Assembly (NCBI GenBank): GCA_051453625.1
Contig: JBOZIK010000001.1
Span: forward strand, 169,070,871 to 169,134,870
Direction of reading: 5' to 3'
DNA: 64,000 nt
DNA from: Welwitschia mirabilis
Taxonomy: Eukaryota > Gnetophyta > Gnetopsida > Welwitschiales
The notes beneath the pieces were generated by a model, which was given only the letters and a program-made list of their open reading frames with translations, was not told the origin of the DNA and made no database searches. The translations under genes were made by a program, and so were the position numbers. Shown here piece after piece: positions 44,560-56,459 of this stretch; within the stretch, counting starts at the first letter, position 1, and each line of letters begins with the position of its first letter.

Positions 44560-45950
44560 GAGGAGGGGAAGGGATCTCTCTTGCCCTAATTTCTTGGGCT
44601 ATTCTCCACAAAGTCAAAACTAGACCTAAATGCCTTGAGGAATCTTTCTTTTGAAGAGCTTAGACAAAGGAGAATGACAAATTTACCTAAGACCATAGAT
44701 CAAGGGCTTTAAGAAAAGAAAAATAAATACCTAAACGTTTAGAGCAATTCTTAGACTAAATGAAATAGTAGTTAACTAGCTCTGCACCTAATCCACATGA
44801 GGCTAATAGCGCCTTCCTGCTAATGTACTCACTTGGCAATTTGGGTACCCTACCAGGGAAGAAGTGAAGTACTTCAAGTTGCCCTCAGCTTCCAAACAGA
44901 ATACGTTCTTCTTCTGCAGGGATCTCCAATAGCTNNNNNNNNNNNNNNNNNNNNNNNNNNNNNNNNNNNNNNNNNNNNNNNNNNNNNNNNNNNNNNNNNN
45001 NNNNNNNNNNNNNNNNNNNNNNNNNNNNNNNNNNNNNNNNNNNNNNNNNNNNNNNNNNNNNNNNNNNNNNNNNNNNNNNNNNNNNNNNNNNNNNNNNNNN
45101 NNNNNNNNNNNNNNNNNNNNNNNNNNNNNNNNNNNNNNNNNNNNNNNNNNNNNNNNNNNNNNNNNNNNNNNNNNNNNNNNNNNNNNNNNNNNNNNNNNNN
45201 NNNNNNNNNNNNNNNNNNNNNNNNNNNNNNNNNNNNNNNNNNNNNNNNNNNNNNNNNNNNNNNNNNNNNNNNNNNNNNNNNNNNNNNNNNNNNNNNNNNN
45301 NNNNNNNNNNNNNNNNNNNNNNNNNNNNNNNNNNNNNNNNNNNNNNNNNNNNNNNNNNNNNNNNNNNNNNNNNNNNNNNNNNNNNNNNNNNNNNNNNNNN
45401 NNNNNNNNNNNNNNNNNNNNNNNNNNNNNNNNNNNNNNNNNNNNNNNNNNNNNNNNNNNNNNNNNNNNNNNNNNNNNNNNNNNNNNNNNNNNNNNNNNNN
45501 NNNNNNNNNNNNNNNNNNNNNNNNNNNNNNNNNNNNNNNNNNNNNNNNNNNNNNNNNNNNNNNNNNNNNNNNNNNNNNNNNNNNNNNNNNNTTTGGGTAC
45601 CCTGCCAGGGAAGAAGTGAAGTACTTCAAGTTGCCCTCAGCTTCCACACAGAATACGTTCTTCTTCTGCAGGGATCTCCAATAGCTTGCAGAGGGAATCT
45701 TTAGTTATCTCTATGGGGATTCTTTTAAAAGTTGTGTGTACTTCTGTAAAAGTGGGTGATATCAGCCCCCTGGTCTCTCCTAAGATTGTGCAGGAGGGAT
45801 TCCCATCCCACAGCTTGCACTTGTTCCCACAGGGTAGGATAGCCTTTAAAGAGGCCTGGATCAGAAGGCTCGATGATAGACGTGGCTCCCATTTTGAGTT
45901 ATATTTGAAAATGATAGCGTTTGATCCTCCTTGATATATTTATAGGGAAA
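44560..45950 (-). pseudogene. LINE C: plant transposon (Transposase_32/Athila ORF-1-like) domain, split by a gap
   Basis: From 45900 down: LKMGATSIIEPSDPGLFKGY, PTLWEQVQAVGWESLLHNLR, ADITHFYRSTHNF, IPIEITKDSLCKLLEIP, AEEERILCGS. After the gap: ISRKALLASCGLGAELVNYY and FSFLKALDL, then a Pro/Lys-rich, low-complexity linker (KLPQGEPPKKEPLWKK). It parallels the LINE B domain residue for residue. The frame from IRNDLIFNN into this block is continuous except for one TAA (FQI-LKMG). Confidence 0.55.
44840..45686. repeat. 95-base contig-end overlap on both sides of the 657-N gap
   Basis: 44840-44934 and 45592-45686 are the same 95 bases (TTTGGGTACCCT to CCAATAGCT) with two differences, and they abut the gap exactly on both sides. 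The gap size is therefore probably not real and the two contigs overlap. Confidence 0.9.
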
Positions 45951-46059
45951 GGTAAGGGGGAATTATTAAAAATTAGATCATTTCTGATCCTCCAAATCTT
46001 CTAAAATGTCAAACAAATCTTGTCCATTAATTAGATGTTAGAGGCGCTACAGGTCTGAT

Positions 46060-46280
46060 AGTACTTCTTCATAATGGTAATTAATTCTTTGCTTCAAGTA
46101 CAATTATGAAATAAATGTAGTATTGTTTCAGGACTTGATTGATAAATGGGATAGTTTGTATCCACTTGAAATCCTCTCTTAAGTAATTGGTCTCTGGTTA
46201 ATATTCTATGATGGTCCTTTAACCAATGAAAGACTTTAATTTTTCCTGGAATTTACCCCTTCCAATATTTCTTGTATGAG
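46060..46280 (-). pseudogene. LINE C ORF2 C-terminus: zf-RVT finger
   Basis: The translation GKIKVFHWLKDHHRILTRDQ, then LLKRGFQVDTNYPIYQSSPE and TILHLFHNC fits zf-RVT well: 'P-x-K-[IV]-K-x-F-x-WL...ILTRDQLLKRG...[CY]-P-x-[CY]...ET-x-x-HLF-x-x-C'. Both knuckle cysteines in the middle are Tyr. The element ends upstream of this finger, so no catalytic domain is present. Confidence 0.75.
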
Positions 46281-46290
46281 TCATTTGGAC

Positions 46291-47149
46291 TAATATGTTA
46301 TTATTTAGTATTCAATATTTTTAATTTTAGGTAATTATGTTATTATTTTTATTGGATGTTTTTACACTACTATTATGTTTTCATTAGGTAGTCTTTGTCT
46401 TATTTTTGTCCTTTTAATATCTAATTTTCTTTTCTTTGTGTTACTTTCATATGTCATTGTTTTAATTGGTCTATTTTTTTAATCTGCTTTTTGACTCTTT
46501 TTTTTTTTCTTAGATAGAAGTGTCCTACTAGTTTCCTCTCATTTCTTTATACATTAATATTTTATTCTTCATTTCTTTTTATGGTTTATTTTAATATAAA
46601 TGGAGTAAGAGAGATTTTAAGGTTTTCTATTCTCTTTTCCTTTTATTATCTCTTTATTATAACATCTTATAGTATTCTCATATTAAAAATATTTTATGAT
46701 GGGAAAATAGACATTTCAATAAAGCAATAAAGATGTGTATAAGAGGTTGTAGAGAGAGGTGGGGAGAAACCTTTAAGGATCTTACCTCAACAACATATTC
46801 CTTTTGCATAAAATAAACATAAGAAAGAGAGGCAAAACTAGAAAAACTTTCTTATTATAACTATAGGAAACTAAGAACCAAATGATATAGAACAAAAGTA
46901 ATCAATTTTGAATTCTAGTTTCCATCTAAGAATCTATCAAATGAGTCAAATATTGAGCCTCTAGAAGAATTTTTTTAATTTAAATATTTTATTTGATCTT
47001 TTTAATATTTTCTATATAAATTAGAATCTTTCTAGGACCATAACTTTTACTTAGTTTTTCATTACTCAAGTATCATTAGAAAGGTACTTTTAAGATCCAT
47101 GTTCTTAAATTACATAAAAAAGGTATGCTTTATAAATTTTTAGTAATAT
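46291..47149. other. T-rich stretch between LINE C and the LTR element
   Basis: Long T-rich runs, no coding potential and no repeat partner in the window. Confidence 0.4.
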
Positions 47150-48604
47150 AGCTATTTTTATGTAAAAATTGTCATTCCAAGCAAGTATATTTGATCAAAT
47201 TTGCATAGGAAAAGATACTAAATTTATTGTTTTATTATAAAATAATGTATTCTACCCCTTTTATCATGTTTCATGCAATTATGAACTTTCCCATAACATC
47301 TTCATGTTTATTGCTACTTTTGAAAGACATTCTACAAACTGAATAAATTCTAACATAAAACACTAGCATCACCATCTAGATCACTGGCACCACTAGTTTT
47401 ATAAGGCAGAATCAATTCAGTCTCGTGTTCTTGCATTCTTTTGGAAAGTTCATCACATTTCACTTGCAAGCTGAGTCAGATGTTAACTTAGAATAAACCT
47501 TTAACTTCAATGACACATGGTGGAGGTGCAAAATAATATGTCACCGTGACATGTGATAACACCAAGGCTAATTACATGAAGCATATATGCCATGACATCC
47601 ATTGGTAGCTGCATCATCAGTCAAAGAACATGTCATTACCTCTCTTGGATTAGAAGATAAAGAATCATCTATTAAGGCTACATGCCAAAATAATTGTAAC
47701 CTCCTTCTTTTTCTAACTCCTTAAAAAGTGTAATCCCCTTTTGTAATTACCACTAATCACATCATGATAAAGCCCTTCAAGTTTTCCCTCATTTATAAAA
47801 GGGCTTTGAGCCATCATTATAAAGGATCCTTTAGTTGGCAAAAATGTGGTGGAAAGACTTGGAGCATTAGGATGTCATGGCCTTCTAAGCACCTTCCTTA
47901 GGAGCGGATTTGTTTCAAGGCTAGTTGAGGAGTCTATTTAACTTCACCTCCATTTATTAATGTAATGTATCTTTATAATTTTAATACAAGATTAGTTGTT
48001 CATTCTATTATTATTAGTGCACATTAACCTAGTACTAGTAATCTTTAGGTGAGACTATTTCTTATTTATCAAAGTAGTTATTTTATTCTTCGATTTCTAA
48101 TGAATGTTAGGTATTATTAATCCTTAAGTAAGATTAGAACATTAATATTCTTCAGGTTAAGTAAATTCTCTAAGGTTAACTCTTCATCGTAGTCACTATC
48201 ATGTTATACATCTTAAGTACAAGTGTCTTTTTATATGTTCATAGAGGGTTATGAAGGACCAAGTAACTATTGAATTCACCAACACTCATGTGGTGAATAA
48301 GATTATGTTACTATGCTTGAGACATCATGGATTATTAATCTAAGTTTATATTTTTGGAATACAAGAATCATTGGAGTGAAGATGGAGTATTAAACAAATA
48401 AAGTTAAACCTTTGGAGTACATCTGTTCCCCTATGTACCAACCAAAGTTCACATCAAATTCTCAAACATTAATTTTATATTTTGTCTAAGTTTCATTATA
48501 AGTTAGGATTCTTATGTTACTTTTGATAAGTTTACCTCAAATATTCTTATAAAGAATGATACTAGGTATTTACCTAGTTTTAAATCTAGTTCATTATACT
48601 ATCA
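47150..48604 (+). repeat. 5' LTR of the 13.4 kb element
   Basis: It aligns over its whole length with 59051-60508, for example CATAACATCTTCA, TTCATCACATTTCACTTGCA and TTTGATAAGTTTACCTCAA in both. It ends ACTATCA before the primer-binding site. The first bases have lost the TG seen in the right LTR. LTR divergence is high, so the insertion is old. Confidence 0.8.
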
Positions 48605-48616
48605 TGAATAGAATTT

Positions 48617-48635
48617 TGGTGTAGTTGCCAGGGGT
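48617..48635 (+). other. Primer-binding site, tRNA-Asp type
   Basis: TGGTGTAGTTGCCAGGGGT matches the plant Athila/Tat site TGGCGCCGTTGCCGGGGA at 14 of 18 positions, with C-to-T/A and G-to-A changes as expected of methylated, decaying DNA. It starts 12 bases after the left LTR. Confidence 0.65.
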
Positions 48636-51329
48636 ATTAACATGATAGCCTCTTAAAAGTACATAATTTTTCTTCTTGGAATTTTTAGTTTAGTTTTTTT
48701 TTTTTAGTAGATGGTATGTTCTTTTCTACTGATACCTTAACTAGTCCTTTTCTTTTTCGTTTATATGTTTATTTTCTTTTCTTTGAGTGAGGGTACTGGT
48801 CCATTTTTAGTGAAATCCAAACTGATCTAATTTTTGAGTTTTTATTTAGTTTTCTGATTTAAAACTGAATTTCATATCTAGATCTGATATTTTTGTGCTG
48901 TAAGACTAATGACTTCTTTATGTGTTACAATGAAAATCAAGATTGTAAAAGAGAAAAACTAAATTTAAACTCTAATGCTTTTTTGTGTTTCCTATTCATT
49001 TTTTGCAAATTTCTTTTTTGTAATTGTTATTTTTATTGTATTTTTATTTTTGTTAATAAAATTCTAAAATTGAAAAAAATGTTTATGATTTGTTTTTCAT
49101 AGGTTTAATTTTTGTTTTTTTTGCCATTTTTAATGTCTATCAACATTCTCTGTTATCGTGTAAGTCTACACATTTTATGTAAATCCTATGACCCTTTTAA
49201 CTTTTTTGCAAACTAAAACCTTAATCTTAACTAGTGTCACTACCATCCCTCACTAATGGCACTAAATTTAAAAAAAAAAAAAAAAACTTCCTGAGATTTT
49301 AACTGAATCTTCACTAATATATTTTGAGCCTTTTTGTGATCTAGGTCCTGCCTGAAAGCTACTTGATTTAAATCTAGAACTTATATGCCTTGGATCTGTG
49401 ATGAAATAGGATGATTAATTAAAAACCCCTTCAATAATATGGACCCTAATCCTAAAGGAATAAAGAACAAAGAATCCTGTTGAAAAATGAATCCCATGAT
49501 AGCCCTCAAAAAGAATAAGCCTCAACTTCACAACAAAACCAAAACATCTAATCTAATTTTCATTGCTCTAATAATAGGCCCTTATTAAACTAAGAGATCA
49601 TAGACAACCTACAAGCCTATTACCTTAGTCAAGAAATACCTAGAATCCTTGGCTAAAACAAATCAAAAAATCAATCTAACAACAACGCTCCCCCTAGAAA
49701 AAAACATTTTTTCCATAAAGTTAAGTCTTGGAAATATGCCTTGAAACCCCTTTTGATTAGAATATGAGCATACTTAAACAAAGCTTTTATTAACAAAATT
49801 TCCCTAAACCATAAGAAAAATGCTCCAAGGTGAGATATAATGAATTACCAATAAAAAATATATTAAAACTTCTTTCAAGCCTTAGAGAGATTTAAAGATT
49901 TACTATAAAAATGCCCACAACATGGATTTGAGTTAAGTAGAGAGATTAACTTCTTTTATAATGGATTATCGATCAAAAATAGACATTTAGGTGAGATGAT
50001 AAGTAGAGGTAATTTCCTTATTCTATTACTAGATAAAGTATGGGATTACCTTAAAACAATAGTTGAAAGCTTTAAAAACTGAGACAAATGAATTGAACAG
50101 CTTAGATCCTAATCATTTGTTAGATCTACCAGTATTTTTTGAGTCCTAAAAATTGTTGACATCAATAACTGATTAGATTAACTAATAAGAAGAATAGAAC
50201 TTTTGTCCACCCCATCTAAATCATCAACCTTCATACTCGAATGTCATTTTGGCCATTTAGATTCTTATAAAACACCTAGATATCCTTTGATACCAATCTT
50301 TCAAAATGCTATTAATAAATAAGTAAATGCCCTAGGACACTAGTAGAAGAATAATAAAATCGATCCTTACTCAAATACTTACAAACCTAGGTGGAAGAAC
50401 CATCCCAACTTTTCTTGGAGATAAAATAATTTTCATGACTAAAATCATTCTGGTTAATTAATAACCCCATTCCTTTCATCATCCACTTACTAATAGTCTT
50501 CATCACTAACTCCATTAGAGGAATATTTAAAAAATTCATGGACAACCAAGCCCAGATTAATCATGATCAAATCCAAATCAATAGTGATCATGAAAGAACT
50601 CTTAAATAACATATCTTTGTCTTATGCATTCTTGAGTAAACTACCCAAACCAATCCTCATATGCTTGAATAAATTCTATCTTCTTCAAATCAACAAGAAT
50701 TTGGTAAACTTCCCATAAGTTCATAGCCAAATCCTAAAGGATTTAGATTCATAAAAGGATTAAAACCCAACCAGATCAAAGATACTAAATCCATCCATCT
50801 TAGGAGTGGGAGAGAATTGAATAAATGGAAAAAATAAAATGTCATTGAAGAAGAACCAACCCCTAAAGTAAAAAACAAGAAGGATGAGATCTTAACAAAA
50901 TCCTTGCCTAATTACCAAGAATCTCTACCCTTCCCATAACAACTTAGAAAACATCCCCTCCCCCCACCAAAAAAAAAAAAAAGAAAGTAAAAGCTTTATA
51001 GGTTTTCAAAGACGTAAAAAGCAAAATCCCACTATTAGACATAATTAGATATATTCCCTCATATGCAAAATCCCTCAAGGATATGTGTACAATCAAGAGA
51101 AAAATGCATGTTAAGAAAAAGGCCTTTTTAGCCTCATAAACAAGAACAATCATTCAAGACCAAATACCTCCCAAATATAAAGATCTTAGTTATTCCTCCA
51201 TCACTATTACAATTAGAAATAAACATTTTAGGCAAGCCTTGTTATATTTAGAAGCAATCACTAATCTTTTACCTCATTCATTTTACAAGGAACTTGGCTT
51301 TAATGATCTCAAAAAGACTATAATCTAAT
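48636..51329. other. Interior of the LTR element, unassigned
   Basis: T-rich at first, then A-rich from about 49.2 kb. Frames at 50690-50878 and 50944-51153 (-) have no recognisable domain. The A-run at 50975-50990 behind CCCTCCCCCC could be the start of an inserted retroposon on the - strand. Confidence 0.35.
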
Positions 51330-51522
51330 TGTAGTATTGCGGTGTGAATTTATGCAATCTTAAAGTCTTTTAGTCAAACCTGTAAGTCATATAACTTGCA
51401 GANNNNNNNNNNNNNNNNNNNNNNNNNNNNNNNNNNNNNNNNNNNNNNNNNNNNNNNNNNNNNNNNNNNNNNNNNNNNNNNNNNNNNNNNNNNNNNNNNN
51501 NNAAATATGCGCCACAACAGAG

Positions 51523-51541
51523 TGGCTCCATTATTGGGAAA
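51523..51541 (+). other. Primer-binding site of the nested element
   Basis: TGGCTCCATTATTGGGAAA resembles TGGCGCCGTTGCCGGGGA, the same tRNA-Asp-type site as at 48617. It follows the LTR end CACAACA by three to four bases. Confidence 0.5.
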
Positions 51542-52239
51542 GGTTGTAAGGATTTTAAGGATTATCATTACCTAGATAAGTTCTTCAGATTTTGATTTAG
51601 GTATTTTTTGTGATAACATTGTATTTTTACTATAAATTCTATAGTTTTTCTTTATGCATTTTTTGTGCTTTTCATTTTTTATTTTGCATTTTTGAGCTTG
51701 TCATCCTGTCTATCATTCAAATAACACATGAAAACAATATCCTAGAATTAGGGTTTTTTAAGATATTTTTCATAAAGCTTTTTTTGGTTTTCTACTACAT
51801 AATAAGTTAATATCATCTCCTATATTGTCTAGATAACATAGAAAGATGATTGATAGTAGGTTTCTGTTTCAATTTTTGGAGAGTTTCATTTCTAGTTTAT
51901 TTGTTTTTATTTTCTATTTTCTAGTCATCTAGGATATTGTCTAGATAGATAGATATTTTTTTAAGCTTATAGGAACATGATAAAATCTATGAATAAGTAA
52001 AATATCTAAGGGAATGAAGCTTTATCAAAGAAAATATCAAAAAATGCTTACTTAACAATAAGTAAATTCAAGTACACTCATCCTAGTACATAATTTCTAA
52101 GATTTGAAGAAAACATTATTGCTTCTGTATTCTTAAAATAAAATTTTTTAAAAATAAATTAAAAATAATAGAATAGGAGAAAAATCATTTATTCCATTTT
52201 TCCTTAAAAATAAGCATTGCTTAATACAAACATGATAGC

Positions 52240-53390
52240 ACCCTTTACTTCAGAAGTGAATGATATAGTTGGAGAGTTAATTATAGAAGGAGAGATGAAA
52301 AATAAAAATCATTTAACTTATCTTCTAATAATGATCTAGAACATAGAATAGAAAATTCTTCTTATTCATCCTTTCCATCCACTTCTAAGAATAATGATAA
52401 GAGACCACTTCATGAAATATTGGTTAAAATGTAAGATAAAAGGAGGAGAAATAATAGAATTTATAATGAAAATAATAGAAATAAACCACTTAGATAACTT
52501 CTTGTAAAATGAAGATAGAAAACACCTAATAGTATTGAGACTAGGAATTGAGAAGCTTCCTCTTTTCAATCACCTTATTTTTTCCATTCTTTTTCTTAAG
52601 CTTCATTTGAAAATGATAATAACAATGTGCAACATTTTAAGGATTCTAGCTCATCTAGTAAAACATCATGTAATTAATTTAGTAAATCCCTTTCTTCTTC
52701 CATGAAATATTTTAAAGAACAATCATCTCCTATCAATTATTATAAAGAAGAAGATTCATCTAGCATGAGTTACTATGAAGAAAGAAATAAATATGTTTGA
52801 AATGCTTAATGAAATGAAAAAGAAGTAAGAAGATACTAACAAGAAGATGGAAAAGTTAATTGAGATCCTTCAACAAAATTTACTATAAAATCAATTATCT
52901 CAAGGTTTTTTTCCAACTTAAACCTATCTTATTACATTTCATCTTGAGAAGAATGAGGAGGACTTAGAAACAAGTAACAAAAATTCTTTCTTCAAAGTAG
53001 AAGATGAAGTTATGGATCAATAAGTAGAAGGAGATGGATAACAAAAAGAGAACAATAATTATTCAACTCCATTATCCAACAATATAAATGAAGATGACTA
53101 TTTAATAGATGATGATGAACTAAATTATAATCTCACTCAATTGCTTTTAAAAAATCAAGATGAAATAAAAGAATTAATTCAATAAAAATTCAAAAATTCT
53201 TTCATTCATGATAAAGGTAGTAGTCAATTTCTCATTCTCATAAATCTAATGAATTGAAAAATAATAAAATGCAGAAAAATGATGAGGATGATAAGAAATA
53301 ATATGATGATATTGAGATACTTAATCATATTATTAATTTTCATTTACTTTGTGATGAGGATGTTGAACCTATATTTGAAGTTTAATATAT
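52240..53390 (+). pseudogene. Gag-like low-complexity coding relic
   Basis: Frames broken by many stops give Lys/Glu/Ser/Asn-rich peptides (for example KYFKEQSSPINYYKEEDSS, SMSYYEERNKY, LCDEDVEPIFEV). The composition and the place between primer site and right LTR fit a gag or capsid region. No zinc knuckle was found, so the assignment is positional. Confidence 0.35.
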
Positions 53391-54269
53391 GAAATTACTA
53401 GAGATTTTTGTTGTAGTGTAAATTTATGCAATCTTGAAGTCCTTTAGATAAACCTGTAAATCATATAACTTGCAAAAAGACACACGCTAGTATAGATAGG
53501 AGTACACCTGAATCTTGTAATCCTAACGAAGGCACTGGGCTAAGAGTTAGATAATTGATTTTTAAAGGTATTTTTGAGTCTTTTATCTTTTACTAACTGA
53601 AAGTAAATAATAAAGTAAATGTAATGTAGGTGAATGAAGATAAAATACAAGTGCGTGAAAGTGGAAATGAAATAAATTCACTTGGTTTCTAATCCTTCTA
53701 TCACAAGGACTAGCTTCTAGCCTTTCTATAACAAAGACTATTCTTTCTATAATTCATATAAATCAAGAAGAGTATCTACTAATTTTTTTAACAAGTAGAA
53801 TATGCAATATGCAATATGAAGGAAATAAAAATGCAATGCAAACCTACTACTAACCAAGGTCAACCTTAACAAAGGTTGCCATCATGATCTAAATAAATCA
53901 TAGAACTATCACTTTAATATGATCAATTTAAACCATAAAGGACATTTACATAATTGGAGTAAAAAGAGTAATTATATTAATCAAAAGAACTTTACATCCA
54001 CTTACAATAGAATAATAACACCTCAATGGAAGAAACATAGTCTAACACCAAGAAAAACCCCTTTATGCAGCTACTGGATGGACCTCCTACCTTCAAGCTT
54101 TCGTCACAAGCATATCAAGTATAAAGATGGTCTAGAAGTGAAGGAGGGAAGGGTAATTAGAGATTGCCATTAAGGAAATTGGAGGCCAAACCCTAAAGAC
54201 ACGAAAAGAAACCCTAATAACATGCATAGCCTGTTTGGCACTCTTACAATGTAAAAACAATTATCGTTC

Positions 54270-54460
54270 TATACATCGTCCACACGACAAAGGGGACGCC
54301 GCCGCCTTAATGGCTTGGGTTGTGTGCCATGAGCTGTCGTTAGTCCTGTGGGTTGTCTATGCATGTTATCGATGCTATCATCCTGTCAGTCATCCACATG
54401 TCAAAGGGAACGACGCCATCTAAATTGCTTGGGTTACATGCCCATGTGCTTATATGAATA
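54270..54460 (+). repeat. GC-rich doublet in the right LTR of the nested element
   Basis: CCACACGACAAAGGGGACGC and CCACATGTCAAAGGGAACGA start two units about 113 bases apart, each followed by a GCTTGGGTT step and a TGCCATG/TGCCCATG end. It stands out from the AT-rich surroundings and includes CGCCGCCGCC. Confidence 0.55.
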
Positions 54461-56459
54461 TTTTTAATGCTATGAAACTTCCAGAGAATAATAAAAAGTT
54501 TGATTTGATTTATAAAATTCATGGTCTTGATCCTTCTCTTATGAATCAAATATTTGTTCTTCTTAACTGTTTTCAATGATTTTGATTCCCCTTCTAATAA
54601 TCTATTAGAAAATCATAGAAATGCAATAGAATGGAATAATTTTGACTTAAAAAACTTAGACTCTTCTGATTATGCTCTTGATGTCTTTTCAAAATTTTCA
54701 CATGTATGTGTAGAATTTATTATTAATAATGACGTCCATCATACTAACTTTTTGAATAATCAAGATTTTAAGCTTTATAGCCATAATATTTTTGGATCTT
54801 TTACATTTCATCCCTGTGAAAACTCTCTTGTGACAACACTTTCCAAAGCATAACCAATTCATTAAAATAGAAGGATGTTTCTTACATCGATAGTCGTAAC
54901 CATCACTACCTTTTCAAACCATTTCACATACCTATCCCATTTTCCAATCACCTCATCAAGTGCACAAACCATTTATTACTACCATTCATTCATGAGTTTT
55001 TAAGATTAAATGATCTTAGTTGATGACCCATAACAAATAAACTGTTAATAAGGGATAACCTTATCATTATGAACTAGGTATAATTTAATTTTACTTGTAG
55101 TATTTAAGAAAGGTTTCACTTATTTTCTAAGTTATCTTATCAAGGTTAGTGTTATTTAAGATCTTCTAACTGGAAAATCTAGTTGAAAGGGATAGAATAT
55201 ACTTTTACACTATCTTAATTATTTTCAAAGCATTTTATGGGAACAAGACTGTTTCTATTAGGCTAATGAGCCAATGAACCCTTTCATGTGTATACAAAGT
55301 TATTAAATATGAGAAGGAGTGATTTAAAAGAAAATAAAATATCTCCTATTCAAAAAACACATTATATACTAATCAATTAAAATTGGGTTTAATTAATTGC
55401 ATTGGTGCTAACAATTTATTTATGACATGTTCAACCACATTGGGGCTATGAACACTCATTCCTAATGCAACAATAAATTCTTCACAAAACAACATGCTTA
55501 ATCTTATTAGAAGAAGATTTCATAACACTGGATTCTTGATTTGATCTAAATACTTAAAGCAAGAAACATATATAAAGCAAGAAACATATATAATTATAGA
55601 AAAGGTAAAAATAAAAAGAAAAAGGTGGGATTTCAAGATTCTTGTAAGATTACTTTCTTTAACTTGAGTATTTAAAAATTGATTTAACTAATTTTGGATT
55701 TTTATAGGTTTACTTAAAACATACCTTGTTTGTTTTTACAATATGCTCCATTCAAATTTAAAATAAAATTTGTAAAATTTTTAATAAAGAGGCCATTAAC
55801 TTAAGCCCTCTATCTTTTGGATTCATGGGTGATGATATGTCATTAAAGTCCATGAATTGTTTTCCCTAAAATGCATTTTTTTGCCATAGTATTCTATGAG
55901 AGAAAGCATACAATAGAAACAAAATTGTGCTTTTTATGAAATGACCTATCAATCCACCCTTTAATTCATTTAATAACTCACCTTGATCATTGATTTGCCT
56001 AGATGATCTAATGGTCTAAATTCACCAATCCCTCTATAAAAACCCTCATGTTTCTTTATCTATCTACCACCCTTACATGCTTATCACTTTGATCATGACA
56101 TAACCAAGCTTGAATCTGTCATGTTACTACTTTTGTTTTGTTAAACTGGTGCCACTACCTTTTATAACTAGTATTGCTATTGTTTAACTGAATCTTATGT
56201 CTTGTATTTGCACTCTATCATCTCTCTTATTCTTATCTATGCTATGAAATTAGAGTATCCCATATTATTTTTTCTTTACAATCTTCCATAAAAATTTCTT
56301 TGAAAATCTCATTTTCATTTCATTTTTCCAATTTTTATCTTACATTTCTTTCTTTCATCTCTATCATTCCTTTTTCTTTCTTGCTGGTTTTATAAAAACA
56401 TAAGTAGAAGACAGGGTGCCTTCATTGAAGAGGATATTTTTGGCTCCTTTCTAAACATG
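54451..56459. other. Interior of the outer LTR element, unassigned
   Basis: A 99-residue + frame at 54554-54853 (NDFDSPSNNLLENHRNAIEW) has no recognisable family. A short tandem doublet (AAAGCAAGAAACATATAT) is at 55556-55592. Nothing else was seen. Confidence 0.35.

Larger units (their letters stand above)
43595..46290 (-). mobile_element. LINE C: 5'-truncated copy of the LINE A family, with 3' J-domain
   Basis: Read on the - strand, it starts abruptly at about 46290 in front of zf-RVT, runs through ORF2 C-terminus (IRNDLIFNNSPLPFPINIS), the plant-transposon-like domain, a J-domain and a 3' end (ACCCCTTGATGTAC, AATATATATAC, T and A runs) shared with LINE B. The N gap 44935-45591 interrupts it, but the 95 bases on either side are the same sequence, so the element is probably continuous and about 1.95 kb long. 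A start inside ORF2 plus a shared 3' end indicate target-primed insertion with 5' truncation. Confidence 0.7.
51330..54450 (+). mobile_element. Nested LTR element with a gag-like stretch only
   Basis: TGTAGT...AATTTATGCAATCTT...AAACCTGTAA...CATATAACTTGCA occurs at 51330-51402 and again at 53411-53477, both in + orientation. The first is cut by a 100-N gap, after which CACAACAGAG leads into a tRNA-Asp-type primer site (51523). The 1.9 kb interior contains only a charged, Ser/Asn/Lys/Glu-rich region (52.2-53.4 kb). No protease, RT or integrase is present, which suggests a non-autonomous, TR-GAG-like element. The end of the right LTR could not be fixed; 54450 is a guess. Confidence 0.55.

Noticed and set aside
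47100-47149. Target-site duplication for the 13.4 kb element
   Set aside because: No identical 5-base pair could be fixed because the left LTR start is mutated and the right end is ambiguous by two bases.
49400-50950. LINE ORF1 on the - strand in the interior of the LTR element
   Set aside because: A few peptides look vaguely similar to plant LINE ORF1, but neither a DUF4283 core nor a zinc knuckle could be found.
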